Positions 43,431-53,731 of a stretch of DNA of 64,000 nucleotides are shown piece by piece. A program made the position numbers and the translations under genes. Positions within the stretch are counted from its first letter, which is position 1; every line of letters begins with the position of its first letter. The stretch lies in contig NZ_JAUSAR010000082.1 in the NCBI RefSeq assembly GCF_030652515.1, forward strand, positions 33,597 to 97,596, in the 5' to 3' direction. The notes under the pieces were generated by a model. That model worked only from the letters and a program-made list of their open reading frames with translations. It was not told where the DNA came from and made no database searches. This DNA is from Aquabacterium sp. Lineage in GTDB: Bacteria; Pseudomonadota; Gammaproteobacteria; Burkholderiales; Burkholderiaceae_C.

Positions 43431-44380
43431 ACAAGGAACAAGCCATGGAGATCGCGTTCATCGGATTGGGCAACATGGGCGCCCCCATGGCCCTCAACCT
43501 TCTCAAGGCAGGTCATGCGCTGGCGGTGCACGACCTCAACGGGCAGGCCGTAGAGCGACTGGTGACCGAGGGCGCCCGCCCCTGCCAGTCACCGGCCGAA
43601 GCAGTGGGCAACGCCGATCTGGTGTTGACCATGCTGCCCGCGCCGCAACATGTGGACAAGGTGCTCACCGGAGATCAAGGCGTACTCGGCGCCATCCGAC
43701 GCGGCGTGCCGATCGTGGACTGCAGCACAATCGATCCAGCCTCCGTCAGGCGGTTAGCCGAACTGGCCCTGGCCCAAGGCAACGATCTTGCCGATGCCCC
43801 GGTCTCAGGCGGCACCGCTGGCGCTGCAGCTGGCACGCTGACCTTCATGGTCGGGGCACCTGCAGGCTTGTTCGCTCGCATCGAGCCCATCCTCCAAGGC
43901 ATGGGTCGGCGCATCGTTCACTGCGGTGACGTGGGCAACGGCCAGGTCGCGAAGATTTGCAACAACCTGGTCCTGGGCATTTCGATGATTGCGGTGTCCG
44001 AGGCGATGGCACTGGGCGTCAAGGAAGGCATCGATGCCAAGGTGCTGGCCGACATCATCAATGCATCATCTGGCCGCTGCTGGAGTTCGGAGGTCTACAA
44101 CCCCTATCCCGGCATCGTCGAGACCGCGCCAGCCTCACATGGCTACCAAGGTGGTTTCGGCGTGGACCTCATGCTCAAAGACCTGGGCCTGGCGACCGAA
44201 GCGGCCCGTCAAGGCAAACAGCCGTTGCCCATGGGCGCGCTGGCGCAACAGCTGTACCAAGTGTGGAGCCAGCGCGGCGCTGGCCACCTGGATTTTTCCT
44301 CCATCATCCAGCTGCTGAGCAATCCGAACGTGGACAAGCCTCGTTCAATCACACCTCTCAACACCACACACACACCATGA
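43427..44380 (+). CDS. mmsB: 3-hydroxyisobutyrate dehydrogenase
   Basis: This 317-residue NAD-dependent enzyme oxidises 3-hydroxyisobutyrate to methylmalonate semialdehyde. The nucleotide-binding motif is [22 protein letters not shown] near residue 9, the substrate motif is [21 protein letters not shown] near 125, and the catalytic Lys is in [16 protein letters not shown] near 170. Start 43427 overlaps the mmsA stop; the ATG at 43445 (MEIAFIG) is an equally good start. Its stop overlaps the enoyl-CoA hydratase ATG. Confidence 0.92.
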   Translation: MNKEQAMEIAFIGLGNMGAPMALNLLKAGHALAVHDLNGQAVERLVTEGARPCQSPAEAVGNADLVLTMLPAPQHVDKVLTGDQGVLGAIRRGVPIVDCSTIDPASVRRLAELALAQGNDLADAPVSGGTAGAAAGTLTFMVGAPAGLFARIEPILQGMGRRIVHCGDVGNGQVAKICNNLVLGISMIAVSEAMALGVKEGIDAKVLADIINASSGRCWSSEVYNPYPGIVETAPASHGYQGGFGVDLMLKDLGLATEAARQGKQPLPMGALAQQLYQVWSQRGAGHLDFSSIIQLLSNPNVDKPRSITPLNTTHTP

Positions 44381-45141
44381 TCGAGCTTGAACTTCAAGGC
44401 AATACCGCCCTCGTGACCCTGAGCCGCCCTCCGGCGAACGCCTTCAGCCTGGAAGGCTTGCGTCAGCTGCGGCAAACCATCCATGACTTGAATGCCAACG
44501 CCGCTGTGCGCGCCTTGGTCATCACCGGCAGTGGCCCCAAGTTTTTCAGCGCGGGCGCAGACCTCAACACTTTTGCAGACGGCGACCGCGCCAAGGCGCT
44601 GGACATGATCCAGGCCTTCGGGGCCGCCTTCGAAGCGCTGGCCAATTCGCGGCTGGTCACCGTGGCGGCCATCAATGGCTATGCCATGGGTGGGGGGCTG
44701 GAATGCGCGCTGGCCACTGATATACGAGTCGCCGAACAGCACGCCCAGCTCGCTTTGCCTGAGGCCAGCGTCGGGCTGCTGCCTGGCGGAACCGGCACAC
44801 AGACGCTGCCTTGGCTCGTCGGCGAAGCCTGGGCCAAACGCATGATCTTGCTGGGCGAGCGCGTGGACGCCGCCACAGCCCTGCGCATTGGCCTGGTCGA
44901 AGAAGTGGTGGACAGCGGCAAGGCACTGGAGCGGGCCCTGGCACTGGCCGAGCGTGTCGGCAGCCAAAGCCCAGACAGCGTGCTGGCATGCAAGGACCTG
45001 ATACACGCGGCCCGCAATGGTGTGCCGCGTGCAGCAGCCCTGGCTCAAGAGCGAGAGCGATTCATGGGCCTGTTCAACCACCCCAATCAGCTTGAAGGGG
45101 TCAACGCTTTCCTCCAAAAGCGCAAGGCGACATGGCAATGA
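44377..45141 (+). CDS. Enoyl-CoA hydratase/isomerase family protein
   Basis: This 254-residue crotonase-fold protein probably hydrates methacrylyl-CoA to 3-hydroxyisobutyryl-CoA in this operon. The oxyanion-hole residues fall in FFSAGADLNTFADGD near residue 60 and INGYAMGGGLECALATDIR near 105. The Glu pair of hydratases is represented by LPEASVGLLPGGTGTQTLP near 128. The true start is the ATG at 44377, which overlaps the mmsB stop. Its 3' end overlaps the next gene by 10 nt. Confidence 0.87.
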   Translation: MIELELQGNTALVTLSRPPANAFSLEGLRQLRQTIHDLNANAAVRALVITGSGPKFFSAGADLNTFADGDRAKALDMIQAFGAAFEALANSRLVTVAAINGYAMGGGLECALATDIRVAEQHAQLALPEASVGLLPGGTGTQTLPWLVGEAWAKRMILLGERVDAATALRIGLVEEVVDSGKALERALALAERVGSQSPDSVLACKDLIHAARNGVPRAAALAQERERFMGLFNHPNQLEGVNAFLQKRKATWQ

Positions 45142-46229
45142 GCGAAGACCAAGGCGCCGTTCACTGCGACCTCATCAACGAGGTTGCGCTGATCACGCTG
45201 GATCGGCCGCGAGCGCTCAATGCGCTGTCGCATGCCATGGTGCTGCGCTTGCAAGCATTGCTGGACGAGGTCGATGGCAACCCGAGCGTGCGCGCCGTGG
45301 TGATGCGAGGGGCTGGGCCCAAAGCATTCTGCGCGGGCGGTGATGTCATCGCGCTGGTCCATAGCGTGCGCGATGCAACCGCTTTGCACCAGACCTTCTT
45401 CATCGACGAGTACAAGCTGGACTTGAGGATCCACACCTTCCGCAAGCCTGTCGTGGCCTTCATGCACGGCATCGTGATGGGAGGCGGCATGGGCTTGGCA
45501 CAAGGTGCCGCACTGAGGCTGGTGACAGACCATGTGCGCATGGCCATGCCCGAAACACGCATTGGTCTGATACCGGATGTGGGTGCCTCGTTCTTCTTCT
45601 CGAAGATGCCTGCGCCTGTGGCCGCCTACCTGGCGCTGACCGGCGCGAACATCAACGCCGCAGATGCCATCTTCTGCAATCTGGCGGATGCGCGCAGCCG
45701 AGTCAACAATCCCGAGGAGCTGCCTTCTTTGCTGAGCGACATCGCGTGGCCAGCGCAGAACGACGTCGACACGATTGAGTTGCTGCGCAAGGCACTGGCC
45801 GCCGAGACCAGCGCGACGCACATCGAAGGCTCTCGGCTGGCCGAGCTTTGCCCGTTGATCTACCAGCACTTTGATCTGGCCAGCCCCATCCAGGCGATCG
45901 TGGCCGCGCTGGCCGAGAGCCCCAACGAATGGGCCAGGGCCACAGCACAGACCTTGCGCAGTCACTCACCACTGATGATGGCCTTGACCCTGGCGGCTTT
46001 GCGTCGAGGCAGGCACCTCAGCCTGCCTGCGTGCTTCAGCATGGAATATGACCTGGTCCAACATGCCATGTCGTGCGGGGAGTTCGCCGAGGGTGTTCGC
46101 GCGCACCTCGTAGACAAGGACCACACGCCGTCCTGGACCGTTCCAAGCATGGAGGCCCTGACCGACAGCGTGGTTGCCAGCGTCCTGGCCGCAGCCGTTG
46201 ACCAGCCCATCAAGCCGTGGCTTCACTGA
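45132..46229 (+). CDS. 3-hydroxyisobutyryl-CoA hydrolase
   Basis: This 365-residue crotonase-superfamily protein hydrolyses 3-hydroxyisobutyryl-CoA to the free acid, avoiding build-up of reactive methacrylyl-CoA. The HIBCH-type marks are FCAGGDVIALVH near residue 66, FMHGIVMGGGMGLAQGAALR near 112 and MPETRIGLIPDVGASFFFSK near 140, with a long C-terminal region (YDLVQHAMSCGEFAEGVRAH) that simple hydratases lack. The ATG at 45138 is an alternative start. The last codons overlap the convergent AraC gene by 7 nt. It completes the acd-mmsA-mmsB-ech-hibch valine operon. Confidence 0.9.
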   Translation: MAMSEDQGAVHCDLINEVALITLDRPRALNALSHAMVLRLQALLDEVDGNPSVRAVVMRGAGPKAFCAGGDVIALVHSVRDATALHQTFFIDEYKLDLRIHTFRKPVVAFMHGIVMGGGMGLAQGAALRLVTDHVRMAMPETRIGLIPDVGASFFFSKMPAPVAAYLALTGANINAADAIFCNLADARSRVNNPEELPSLLSDIAWPAQNDVDTIELLRKALAAETSATHIEGSRLAELCPLIYQHFDLASPIQAIVAALAESPNEWARATAQTLRSHSPLMMALTLAALRRGRHLSLPACFSMEYDLVQHAMSCGEFAEGVRAHLVDKDHTPSWTVPSMEALTDSVVASVLAAAVDQPIKPWLH

Positions 46230-47257
46230 ATGCCCCGAGGGTTTGGCAGCACGCCTCTACGGTAGTCGGATGGCCGCATGCCGGTCCATTTCACAAAGGC
46301 CCGATGGAAGGCCGAAGCCTCCGTAAAGCCCAGGGCCTGAGCCAGCTGTTCAATGGACAAGGCCTCGTCCCGCAAAGAGCTGATGGCCATGTCGCGGCGC
46401 AGCTCGTTCTTGATCGCTTGGAAGGTCGTGCCCTCGGCGTCCAGCCGACGGCGGAAGGTGGACGAGGCAAGCCCGAGGTGCGAAGCCATGGTCTGAAGGC
46501 ATGGCCAATCAGGCGGCGAGACAGCGCGCAGCCTTGCGCGTACGTGCGCCGCCAAGCTATCGGTGTTGCGGTACTTGACAAGGAAGACGTCGGGCGCACG
46601 CCGCAAGAATGGCCTCAAGGTGTCGCGGGTCTGGACCACGGGCTGAGACAACATCGAGGAGGGCATGACCAGGGCCCCTTCTGCCTCGCCAAAGCGGATG
46701 TGTTCGCAGAACATCACGCGGTACTCGGCCTCGAAGTCCGGCGCACGCCCGGCCAGTTGGCATTGGAGTATGGGGATGCGCCGAGCGATCAACCAACACG
46801 CCAAGCCGTAGGCCACCATGAAGTAAGTGGCATGCGCAAAAGGACTTGACCGCGAACGGGCATCTCGCAGGCGCAGCGTGGCGGTATCGCCTGTCACCTC
46901 CAGCGTGACGCGCATGCCATCGAGGACCACTGACGTGTAGCGGCACAGATACCGAAGCGCCGCGCGCAGGTCTGCACATCCCAAAAGGCCTTGACAGAGC
47001 AAGGCGTAGGCACCTGGTCTGGCCGGGTGCGCATCCAGCGCAAAGAACTCGTCTTGAAGGTCGCGCGCCAGTGTGCGCCACAGCACACCAAACTGCTCTG
47101 GCGACACGCGGGCCAGCGGTTCATCCAGAAACCTGGCTGGAATGGCTGCGCGCCGAAGCACGGCGTCTTTGGACGCCCCCGTCCCCGCCACGGCCTCCAA
47201 GGCCTCGCGAACGAAGTGGATGGAGATGGTCCGTGGCTCGACCGACCTGCGTGACAT
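46223..47257 (-). CDS. AraC-family regulator (Arabinose_bd/OruR type)
   Basis: This 344-residue regulator has an N-terminal arabinose-binding-like domain (VSPEQFGVLWRTLARDLQDE, GLACWLIARRIPILQCQ) and the C-terminal AraC HTH pair (LQTMASHLGLASSTFRRRLDAEG and SIEQLAQALGFTEASAFHRAF). It begins 10 nt after the SDR gene at 47268, so it is probably the last gene of the leftward acyl-CoA dehydrogenase/thiolase operon. It ends inside the valine operon's last gene on the other strand, with no room for a terminator between the two operons. Confidence 0.87.
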   Translation of the reverse strand: MSRRSVEPRTISIHFVREALEAVAGTGASKDAVLRRAAIPARFLDEPLARVSPEQFGVLWRTLARDLQDEFFALDAHPARPGAYALLCQGLLGCADLRAALRYLCRYTSVVLDGMRVTLEVTGDTATLRLRDARSRSSPFAHATYFMVAYGLACWLIARRIPILQCQLAGRAPDFEAEYRVMFCEHIRFGEAEGALVMPSSMLSQPVVQTRDTLRPFLRRAPDVFLVKYRNTDSLAAHVRARLRAVSPPDWPCLQTMASHLGLASSTFRRRLDAEGTTFQAIKNELRRDMAISSLRDEALSIEQLAQALGFTEASAFHRAFVKWTGMRPSDYRRGVLPNPRGIQ

Positions 47258-47267
47258 CTTGTTGATG

Positions 47268-48044
47268 TCAGCGAGGCGTCATGCGCAGCGCGCCATCCAG
47301 TCGGATGACCTCACCATTCAAGTACTCATTGCCCACCATGGCCTGAACCAATGACGCGTACTCTGCGGGGCGACCCAGCCGTGCTGGATGCGGCACGGTG
47401 GCGCTCAGCGAGTCCTGAACCTCTTGCGGCAAACCCATCAGCATCGGCGTTTCGAAGATACCCGGCGCAATGGTCAACACGCGGATGCGTTCCCGGGCCA
47501 GGTCTCGCGCAGCAGGCAAGGTCATGGCGACCACGCCCCCTTTGGATGCGGCGTAGGCGGTCTGCCCAACCTGGCCATCAAATGCAGCCACCGAAGCCGT
47601 GTTGATGACGACACCCTGGGATGCTGTGGCATCACTGACGTCACCAGGTGCCTGGCTGGCAATCATCGCTGGCACCGCCAGACGCATCATGTTGAACGTG
47701 CCAATCAGGTTCACCTGGATGACTTTGGAGAACGTGTCCAGGCGGTGTGGCCCATTCTTGCCGTGGAGCTTCTCGGCCGGGCCGATGCCCGCCGCATTGA
47801 CCAGCACGTCCAGCCGACCGAAACGGTCCACCGCAGTCTGGACGGCTGCTTTGCCGCTCTCCTCATGCGAGACATCGGTGCGCACCCACGTCATGTGGTC
47901 GTGCGGGGGCAGCACATCGGGCCGAGGCTCGGTCAGATCGGCCACCACGACACGGGCACCTGCCGCCAAGGCCATGCGCACGGTGGCCGCACCCAGGCCT
48001 GAACTGCCGCCGGTGATGAGAAATACGCTGCTAGAAATGTCCAT
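47268..48044 (-). CDS. 3-hydroxyacyl-CoA dehydrogenase, SDR type (HSD17B10-like)
   Basis: This 258-residue SDR resembles type II 3-hydroxyacyl-CoA dehydrogenase/HSD17B10, which acts on 3-hydroxy-2-methylbutyryl-CoA in isoleucine degradation. It shows FLITGGSSGLGAATVRM near residue 8, VNAAGIGPAEKLHGKNGPH near 82 and NTASVAAFDGQVGQTAYAASK (Ser, Tyr, Lys) near 150. IAPGIFETPMLMGLP comes near 192, and the C-terminal NGEVIRLDGALRM is typical of the group. It lies 25 nt after the upstream thiolase stop. With two thiolases and an acyl-CoA dehydrogenase upstream it forms most of a beta-oxidation spiral. Confidence 0.87.
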   Translation of the reverse strand: MDISSSVFLITGGSSGLGAATVRMALAAGARVVVADLTEPRPDVLPPHDHMTWVRTDVSHEESGKAAVQTAVDRFGRLDVLVNAAGIGPAEKLHGKNGPHRLDTFSKVIQVNLIGTFNMMRLAVPAMIASQAPGDVSDATASQGVVINTASVAAFDGQVGQTAYAASKGGVVAMTLPAARDLARERIRVLTIAPGIFETPMLMGLPQEVQDSLSATVPHPARLGRPAEYASLVQAMVGNEYLNGEVIRLDGALRMTPR

Positions 48045-48069
48045 GTCTTGCTCCTCGGTATGGGTCTGT

Positions 48070-49278
48070 TCAAATCATCTCGATGGCCACGGCCGTGGCT
48101 TCACCGCCGCCAATGCACAAGGTGGCGACACCGCGTCGCAAACCACGGTGTTTCAATGCGCCTAGCAAGGTCACAAGCAGCCGAGCGCCCGTCGCCCCAA
48201 TGGGGTGACCCAGTGCACAAGCCCCACCATTCACGTTGACCTGCTCATGCGGTAATGCCAACTCATGCATGGCAGCCATCGCCACCACGGCGAAGGCCTC
48301 GTTGATTTCCCACAGGTCGACATCGGTGGTTTGCCACCCCACCTGCGTCAGCAGCTTGCGCACGGCGCCGGCCGGTGCGGTGGTGAACAGGCGCGGCTCT
48401 TGCGCAAAACTGGCGTGCCCCAGCACGCGGGCCAAAGGCGTCAGGCCCAAGGACGAAGCCGTGGAAGCGCGCATCAGCAGCAGCGCAGCGGCCCCGTCTG
48501 AGATCGAACTGGCATTGGCCGCCGTCACCGTGCCGTCGGGCTTGAAAGCAGGCTTGAGCGTGGGGATCTTGTCGAGTTGCGCCTTCAGGGGCTGCTCGTC
48601 CTGGTCAAACACCGTTTCGCGCCCACGCACCACCTCTCGCACAGGCGTGATCTCCCAAGCAAAGGCGCCCTGCTGGATGGCAGCTTGCGCGCGGGTGGTC
48701 GAGGCCACAGCGTATTGGTCTTGCGCCTCGCGGGTGAACCCGAACTGCGACGCGCATTCTTCTGCGAACTGGCCCATCAGCTGGCCCCGTGTCTCAGGTG
48801 CATAGGCATCTTCCAGACCATCCAGGAACATGTGGTCCATGACCCGCCCGTGCCCCAGACGCAGACCGGCGCGCGCCTTGGGCAGGAGGTATGGCGCATT
48901 GCTCATCGACTCCATCCCGCCTGCCAACACGACCTTCGCGCTGCCAGCCACGATCGCATCGTGCGCCACCATGACGGCCTTCATGCCAGAGCCGCAAACC
49001 TTGCTCACCGTGGTGCATGGCGCGGCCATGGGCAGCCCTGCGGTCAGTGCGGCCTGACGCGCAGGCGCTTGACCAAGCCCCGCGGGCAGCACGCAACCCA
49101 TGTAGACCTCGTCCACCTGGTCTGGCGCAAGCTTGGCACGTTCGATGACGGCGCGAAGCGCCATGGCGCCAAGGGCTGGTGCAGTGAGTTGCGACAAGCC
49201 GCCCTGAAAGCCCCCCAGCGGCGTGCGAGCGGCCGAAACAATCACAACCGGATCTTGAAGATGCATGTGTGAAGCCAT
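48070..49278 (-). CDS. Acetyl-CoA C-acyltransferase (thiolase)
   Basis: This 402-residue thiolase cleaves 3-ketoacyl-CoA or condenses acetyl-CoA. The acylated Cys is in VSKVCGSGMKAVMVAHD near residue 95. The His motif is NGGACALGHPIGATGARLLV near 355 and the second Cys is in VATLCIGGGEATAVAIE at the end. The ATG at 49266 (MHLQDPVVIVSAARTP) is a credible alternative start. It lies 7 nt after the next thiolase's stop. It resembles acetoacetyl-CoA or 2-methylacetoacetyl-CoA thiolases, which fits the SDR next to it. Confidence 0.89.
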   Translation of the reverse strand: MASHMHLQDPVVIVSAARTPLGGFQGGLSQLTAPALGAMALRAVIERAKLAPDQVDEVYMGCVLPAGLGQAPARQAALTAGLPMAAPCTTVSKVCGSGMKAVMVAHDAIVAGSAKVVLAGGMESMSNAPYLLPKARAGLRLGHGRVMDHMFLDGLEDAYAPETRGQLMGQFAEECASQFGFTREAQDQYAVASTTRAQAAIQQGAFAWEITPVREVVRGRETVFDQDEQPLKAQLDKIPTLKPAFKPDGTVTAANASSISDGAAALLLMRASTASSLGLTPLARVLGHASFAQEPRLFTTAPAGAVRKLLTQVGWQTTDVDLWEINEAFAVVAMAAMHELALPHEQVNVNGGACALGHPIGATGARLLVTLLGALKHRGLRRGVATLCIGGGEATAVAIEMI

Positions 49279-49285
49279 GGTGTGA

Positions 49286-50472
49286 TCAATTCAAACGCTG
49301 AACAATGGTGGCAGTGGCCATGCCATGGCCGATGCACATGACCTGAAGACCGAAGGTGCCGTCCGTGGCTTTCAAGCCCGACAGCATCTTCGCCATCAAA
49401 CCCGCACCCGTGCCGCCCAATGGGTGACCGTGCGCGATGGCACCGCCCCAAGGGTTGAGCTTGTCCATGTCAGGCTCAAACTCGCGGGCCCAGGCCAGCG
49501 CTACCGTCGCGAATGCTTCGTTGAGCTCGATCCAATCGATGTCAGCGAGACTGAGCCCTGCCTTTTGCAAAACCAAATGTGTTGCAGGCATTACCCCAGT
49601 TAACTGCATCACGGGATCGGAGCCCACCACGACACGGGCCAGGATGCGGGCTTGGGGCTTCAACCCGAGGCGCTGCGCGGCTGCGCGGCTTGCCAGCACC
49701 ACGGCGGCACTGCCGTCCGACATCTGACTGGCGTTCGCCGCGGTGACAACGCCGCTGCTCGCATCGCGAAACACCGGAGCCATCGCCACCATTTTCTCGT
49801 GGTCGAGCGTGGCGCGCACCCCCTCGTCGTGGTCCAACACGATGGCGGCACCGGCCTTGTCAACGCCAGGCACGGGCACGATCTCCTGATGCAGATGGGC
49901 TGTTCGGGCGGCATGGGCGCGTCGGTGGCTTTCCTTGGCAAACGCATCGCAATCGGCACGGCTGATGCCCCAGTGGTCACCAATGCGCTCCGCACTTTCC
50001 ACTTGATGAGGGATGTCGTAACGCGCGGTCAACTGGGGATGCAGCTGATCAAAGCCTTTGAAGTCGCCCCGCCCCAACGTGAGGTCGAGGAACATCGGCA
50101 CACGGCTCATGCTTTCGACCCCGCAACCGATGGCGAAGTCAACATCACCTGCGGCAATGGCCTGAGCGGCCGCATGCACGGCGTATTGGCTGGAGCCACA
50201 CATGCGGTTGAGCGTGACAGCCGGAACCTCGAATGGCAACCCCGCCAGCAAAACCGCTTGCCTCGCGATGTTGGCGCCCTGCTCACCGGCCTGGCTCACG
50301 CAACCGGCCACGACATCGCCAACATGATCGGCGGGCACGCCCGAACGGCTCAAGGCCGCCATGATGGCCTTGGCAAGCAACTCGTCCGGACGCACCTCTC
50401 TCAAAGCGCCTTGGCGACGGCCAAAGGGTGTGCGAACGGCCGAGAGGATGAGCGGCTCAAGCGGGCTGCCGT

Positions 50473-50476
<4 letters not shown>
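49286..50476 (-). CDS. Thiolase-family acyltransferase
   Basis: This is a second thiolase, 396 aa from the ATG at 50476 (MNGSPLEPLILSAVRTPFG). The nucleophile is in LNRMCGSSQYAVHAAAQAI near residue 90, the His motif is GGAIAHGHPLGGTGAGLMAK near 350, and the last Cys is in QVMCIGHGMATATIV. It belongs to the FadA/PcaF-like branch, different from its neighbour, so the two probably act on different chain types. Its ATG overlaps the acyl-CoA dehydrogenase stop (ATGA). I rejected the longer track frame from 50629. Confidence 0.89.
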
Positions 50477-51606
<1,130 letters not shown>

Positions 51607-51825
51607 GCTGTCTCCTTCGGTAGCAGATTCATTAACATTTCTAGCCACATGCACACACCCATCGGCTCGGCCGCCGATACTGGCGCCAGCGAGCAAGATC
51701 CCATCCGCGCAGGGGCTTTACGTCTTAAAGCGCCAGAATTCTAGGAAGATGGCACCACAAATCGCTTGCCAGATCCGCCCATTTATTTGCAAAATCCGCC
51801 AAGCCGCTTCGCCTCACCGCGTCAG

Positions 51826-52839
51826 ATGAATCACCCTTTGACCACCGTCCCCATCGACTTTGTGCGGCAACTGCTGGACAGACCCAACCTTGACGAGCAC
51901 ACACAACGGGCCTGCCTCACGCACGCGGGGATTCCGTTCGACCTGCTTGCATCGCCGCAAGCGCGCGCAACCACCGAACAATTTGCAGCGCTGTACAGAT
52001 TGGTCGCTGTACGCACGCAGGACGAGAGCCCGGGCATGTTCTCCAGACCGCTGAAGCCCGGTACCCTGAAGTTCCTGGCGCTGAGCGTGGTGCAGGCTCG
52101 CACCTTGATGATTGCCCTTTACCGGCTCACTCAGTTCTTCCGATTGGTGCTGGACGACTTGCATTTCGACCTGCGGTCAAGCGAGAACCGGGTCAGCATC
52201 GTATTGATGCCACAAACTAGCGTCGTGAGCGAACAGCGCTTCACCCAAGAGGTCATGCTCAAGCTCGTTCATGGGATCGCCTCATGGCTGGCAGGCCAGA
52301 AGATCCCATTGGCTGGCATTGACCTGGCATTCAGCCCGCCTACTTACGCGACAGACTACGTCTACCTCTACCCTGGCCCGGCTCAATTCAACAAAGACCT
52401 CAGCGCGATTCACTTTGACCGGCACTGGTTGGAGGGGCCTGTCCGTCAGCATGCAGGAACCATCCGCTCATTCTTGTCGCGGGCGCCAGCAGACTGGATG
52501 TTCGTGTCGTTTGCAGAGCGTCTGGTCAGTCACCGCGTTCGGCAGCACCTGGATGTTCGACTCGTAAGCACCATCCACATTGACGATGTGGCAAAAGCAT
52601 TGCTGATGTCTTCGCGGACCTTGACACGTCGACTGGATGAAGAAGGCACCAGCTTTCAAGTAATCAAAGATGAACTGCGTCGCGATGTGGCCATCCAGTT
52701 GCTGGCACAAAGCACCCTGCCACCACAAGAGATTGGCGCAAGAGTCGGCTTTGAAGACCCGACAACCTTTTACCGCGCCTTCAAACGTTGGACAGGCTGC
52801 TCACCAGGCGTCTACCGACAAGTCCGCGTCAAAAATTAA
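51826..52839 (+). CDS. AraC-family regulator
   Basis: This 337-residue regulator starts at the ATG at 51826 (MNHPLTTVPIDFVRQLLD). It has an OruR-like N-terminal domain (QFAALYRLVAVRTQDESPGM, QEVMLKLVHGIASWLAGQKI) and the AraC HTH pair at the end (IDDVAKALLMSSRTLTRRLDEEG, PPQEIGARVGFEDPTTFYRAFKR). It is divergent from the acyl-CoA dehydrogenase operon across 219 nt and is its most likely activator. The related AraC gene at the tail of that operon shares the same architecture, so the two may have overlapping roles. Confidence 0.88.
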   Translation: MNHPLTTVPIDFVRQLLDRPNLDEHTQRACLTHAGIPFDLLASPQARATTEQFAALYRLVAVRTQDESPGMFSRPLKPGTLKFLALSVVQARTLMIALYRLTQFFRLVLDDLHFDLRSSENRVSIVLMPQTSVVSEQRFTQEVMLKLVHGIASWLAGQKIPLAGIDLAFSPPTYATDYVYLYPGPAQFNKDLSAIHFDRHWLEGPVRQHAGTIRSFLSRAPADWMFVSFAERLVSHRVRQHLDVRLVSTIHIDDVAKALLMSSRTLTRRLDEEGTSFQVIKDELRRDVAIQLLAQSTLPPQEIGARVGFEDPTTFYRAFKRWTGCSPGVYRQVRVKN

Positions 52840-52972
52840 ACATCCCTCAGGCTCAATTGACATCCTCACTTCCATTCAATTGGTACGGCTGTGAGGGGGC
52901 AGGTCAGAGTCCTTCTTTGATCAACTGCATCGACTTTGCTCACGTATCGGCGAGACATGGCACTGGGCATGA

Positions 52973-53644
52973 TCACTGTCGCCCAAGCTGCAGGATGCCA
53001 CCCACCACGAAGCAGACCATGTCCTTGTAGTGATTGGAAAAGTCGGAAGATTGTTCGAGGCCACCCGACAGAACGTCGATACGACCAGTGTCTGCAAAAA
53101 TTGCCATGGCTGACGAGACCATCAGTTGGTAGGCATTCAATTTCTGTCGGCGAGTCAAATGAGGCAGGATCTTTCCAATTCTGTCGATGAATATCTCCCC
53201 GATTGGATTGAACTCATCAGCGATCAAAAGAAGCACATGCGACCTTGTATTGGTCAGTTGAGCCAGCAGCCGCAGGTAATTCCTCCACTCCGCGCCCTGG
53301 AGGCTTCGCTCAAGCAACGGTGAGGCAAACGCCTCCACCAGCGATTGAAGCTCCGCCGCCTTGCCCCGAGACCTCGGTAGGCTGGCCAGCAATGCAAGTC
53401 GATCAGCATTGATCAAGCGAGCACGTCTGGCAATGACCTCTTGGAACAAGGCCTCCTTGCTTCCAAAATGATCATTGATGTTGGCCAGCCGCGTACCTGC
53501 CTTGCTGGTGATCTCTCGCATAGGGGCGCCATGGAAGCCATGATCCGCAAACAAAGCCTCAGCGGCGTCCAAAAGGCGCTCGCGGACACTCATCCCTGGC
53601 GCAACTCGCTTAGCCCCACCTTCCATTTTTTCGATCGACTGCAT
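52973..53644 (-). CDS. TetR/AcrR-family transcriptional regulator
   Basis: This 223-residue regulator has its HTH at residues about 20-60 (ERLLDAAEALFADHGFHGAP, MREITSKAGTRLANINDHFGSKEALF) and a C-terminal domain of the CecR/YbiH-like kind (LLAQLTNTRSHVLLLIADEF). I prefer the ATG at 53644; the GTG at 53677 would place the coding start within its own operator. It is divergent from the FAH-MBL-amidohydrolase operon, with two GGAACA-N2-TGTTCC sites in the gap, so it most likely represses that operon and itself. Confidence 0.85.
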   Translation of the reverse strand: MQSIEKMEGGAKRVAPGMSVRERLLDAAEALFADHGFHGAPMREITSKAGTRLANINDHFGSKEALFQEVIARRARLINADRLALLASLPRSRGKAAELQSLVEAFASPLLERSLQGAEWRNYLRLLAQLTNTRSHVLLLIADEFNPIGEIFIDRIGKILPHLTRRQKLNAYQLMVSSAMAIFADTGRIDVLSGGLEQSSDFSNHYKDMVCFVVGGILQLGRQ

Positions 53645-53670
53645 CTGCGTCACACTCCGCGCAACCAATT

Positions 53671-53716
53671 GGAACACTTGTTCCGGATGTGGTAGTCTAT
53701 CCGGAACAGATGTTCC
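53671..53716. promoter_or_regulatory. Paired TetR operators GGAACA-N2-TGTTCC
   Basis: Two perfect palindromes, GGAACACTTGTTCC (53671-53684) and GGAACAGATGTTCC (53703-53716), have centres 32 bp apart, about three helical turns. They also form a larger inverted repeat (TGTTCCGGAT ... ATCCGGAACA, 10-bp arms). They lie between a TetR gene and a divergent catabolic operon and overlap the region where both promoters must be. Confidence 0.75.
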
Positions 53717-53731
53717 AGATTGGGTGAAAAA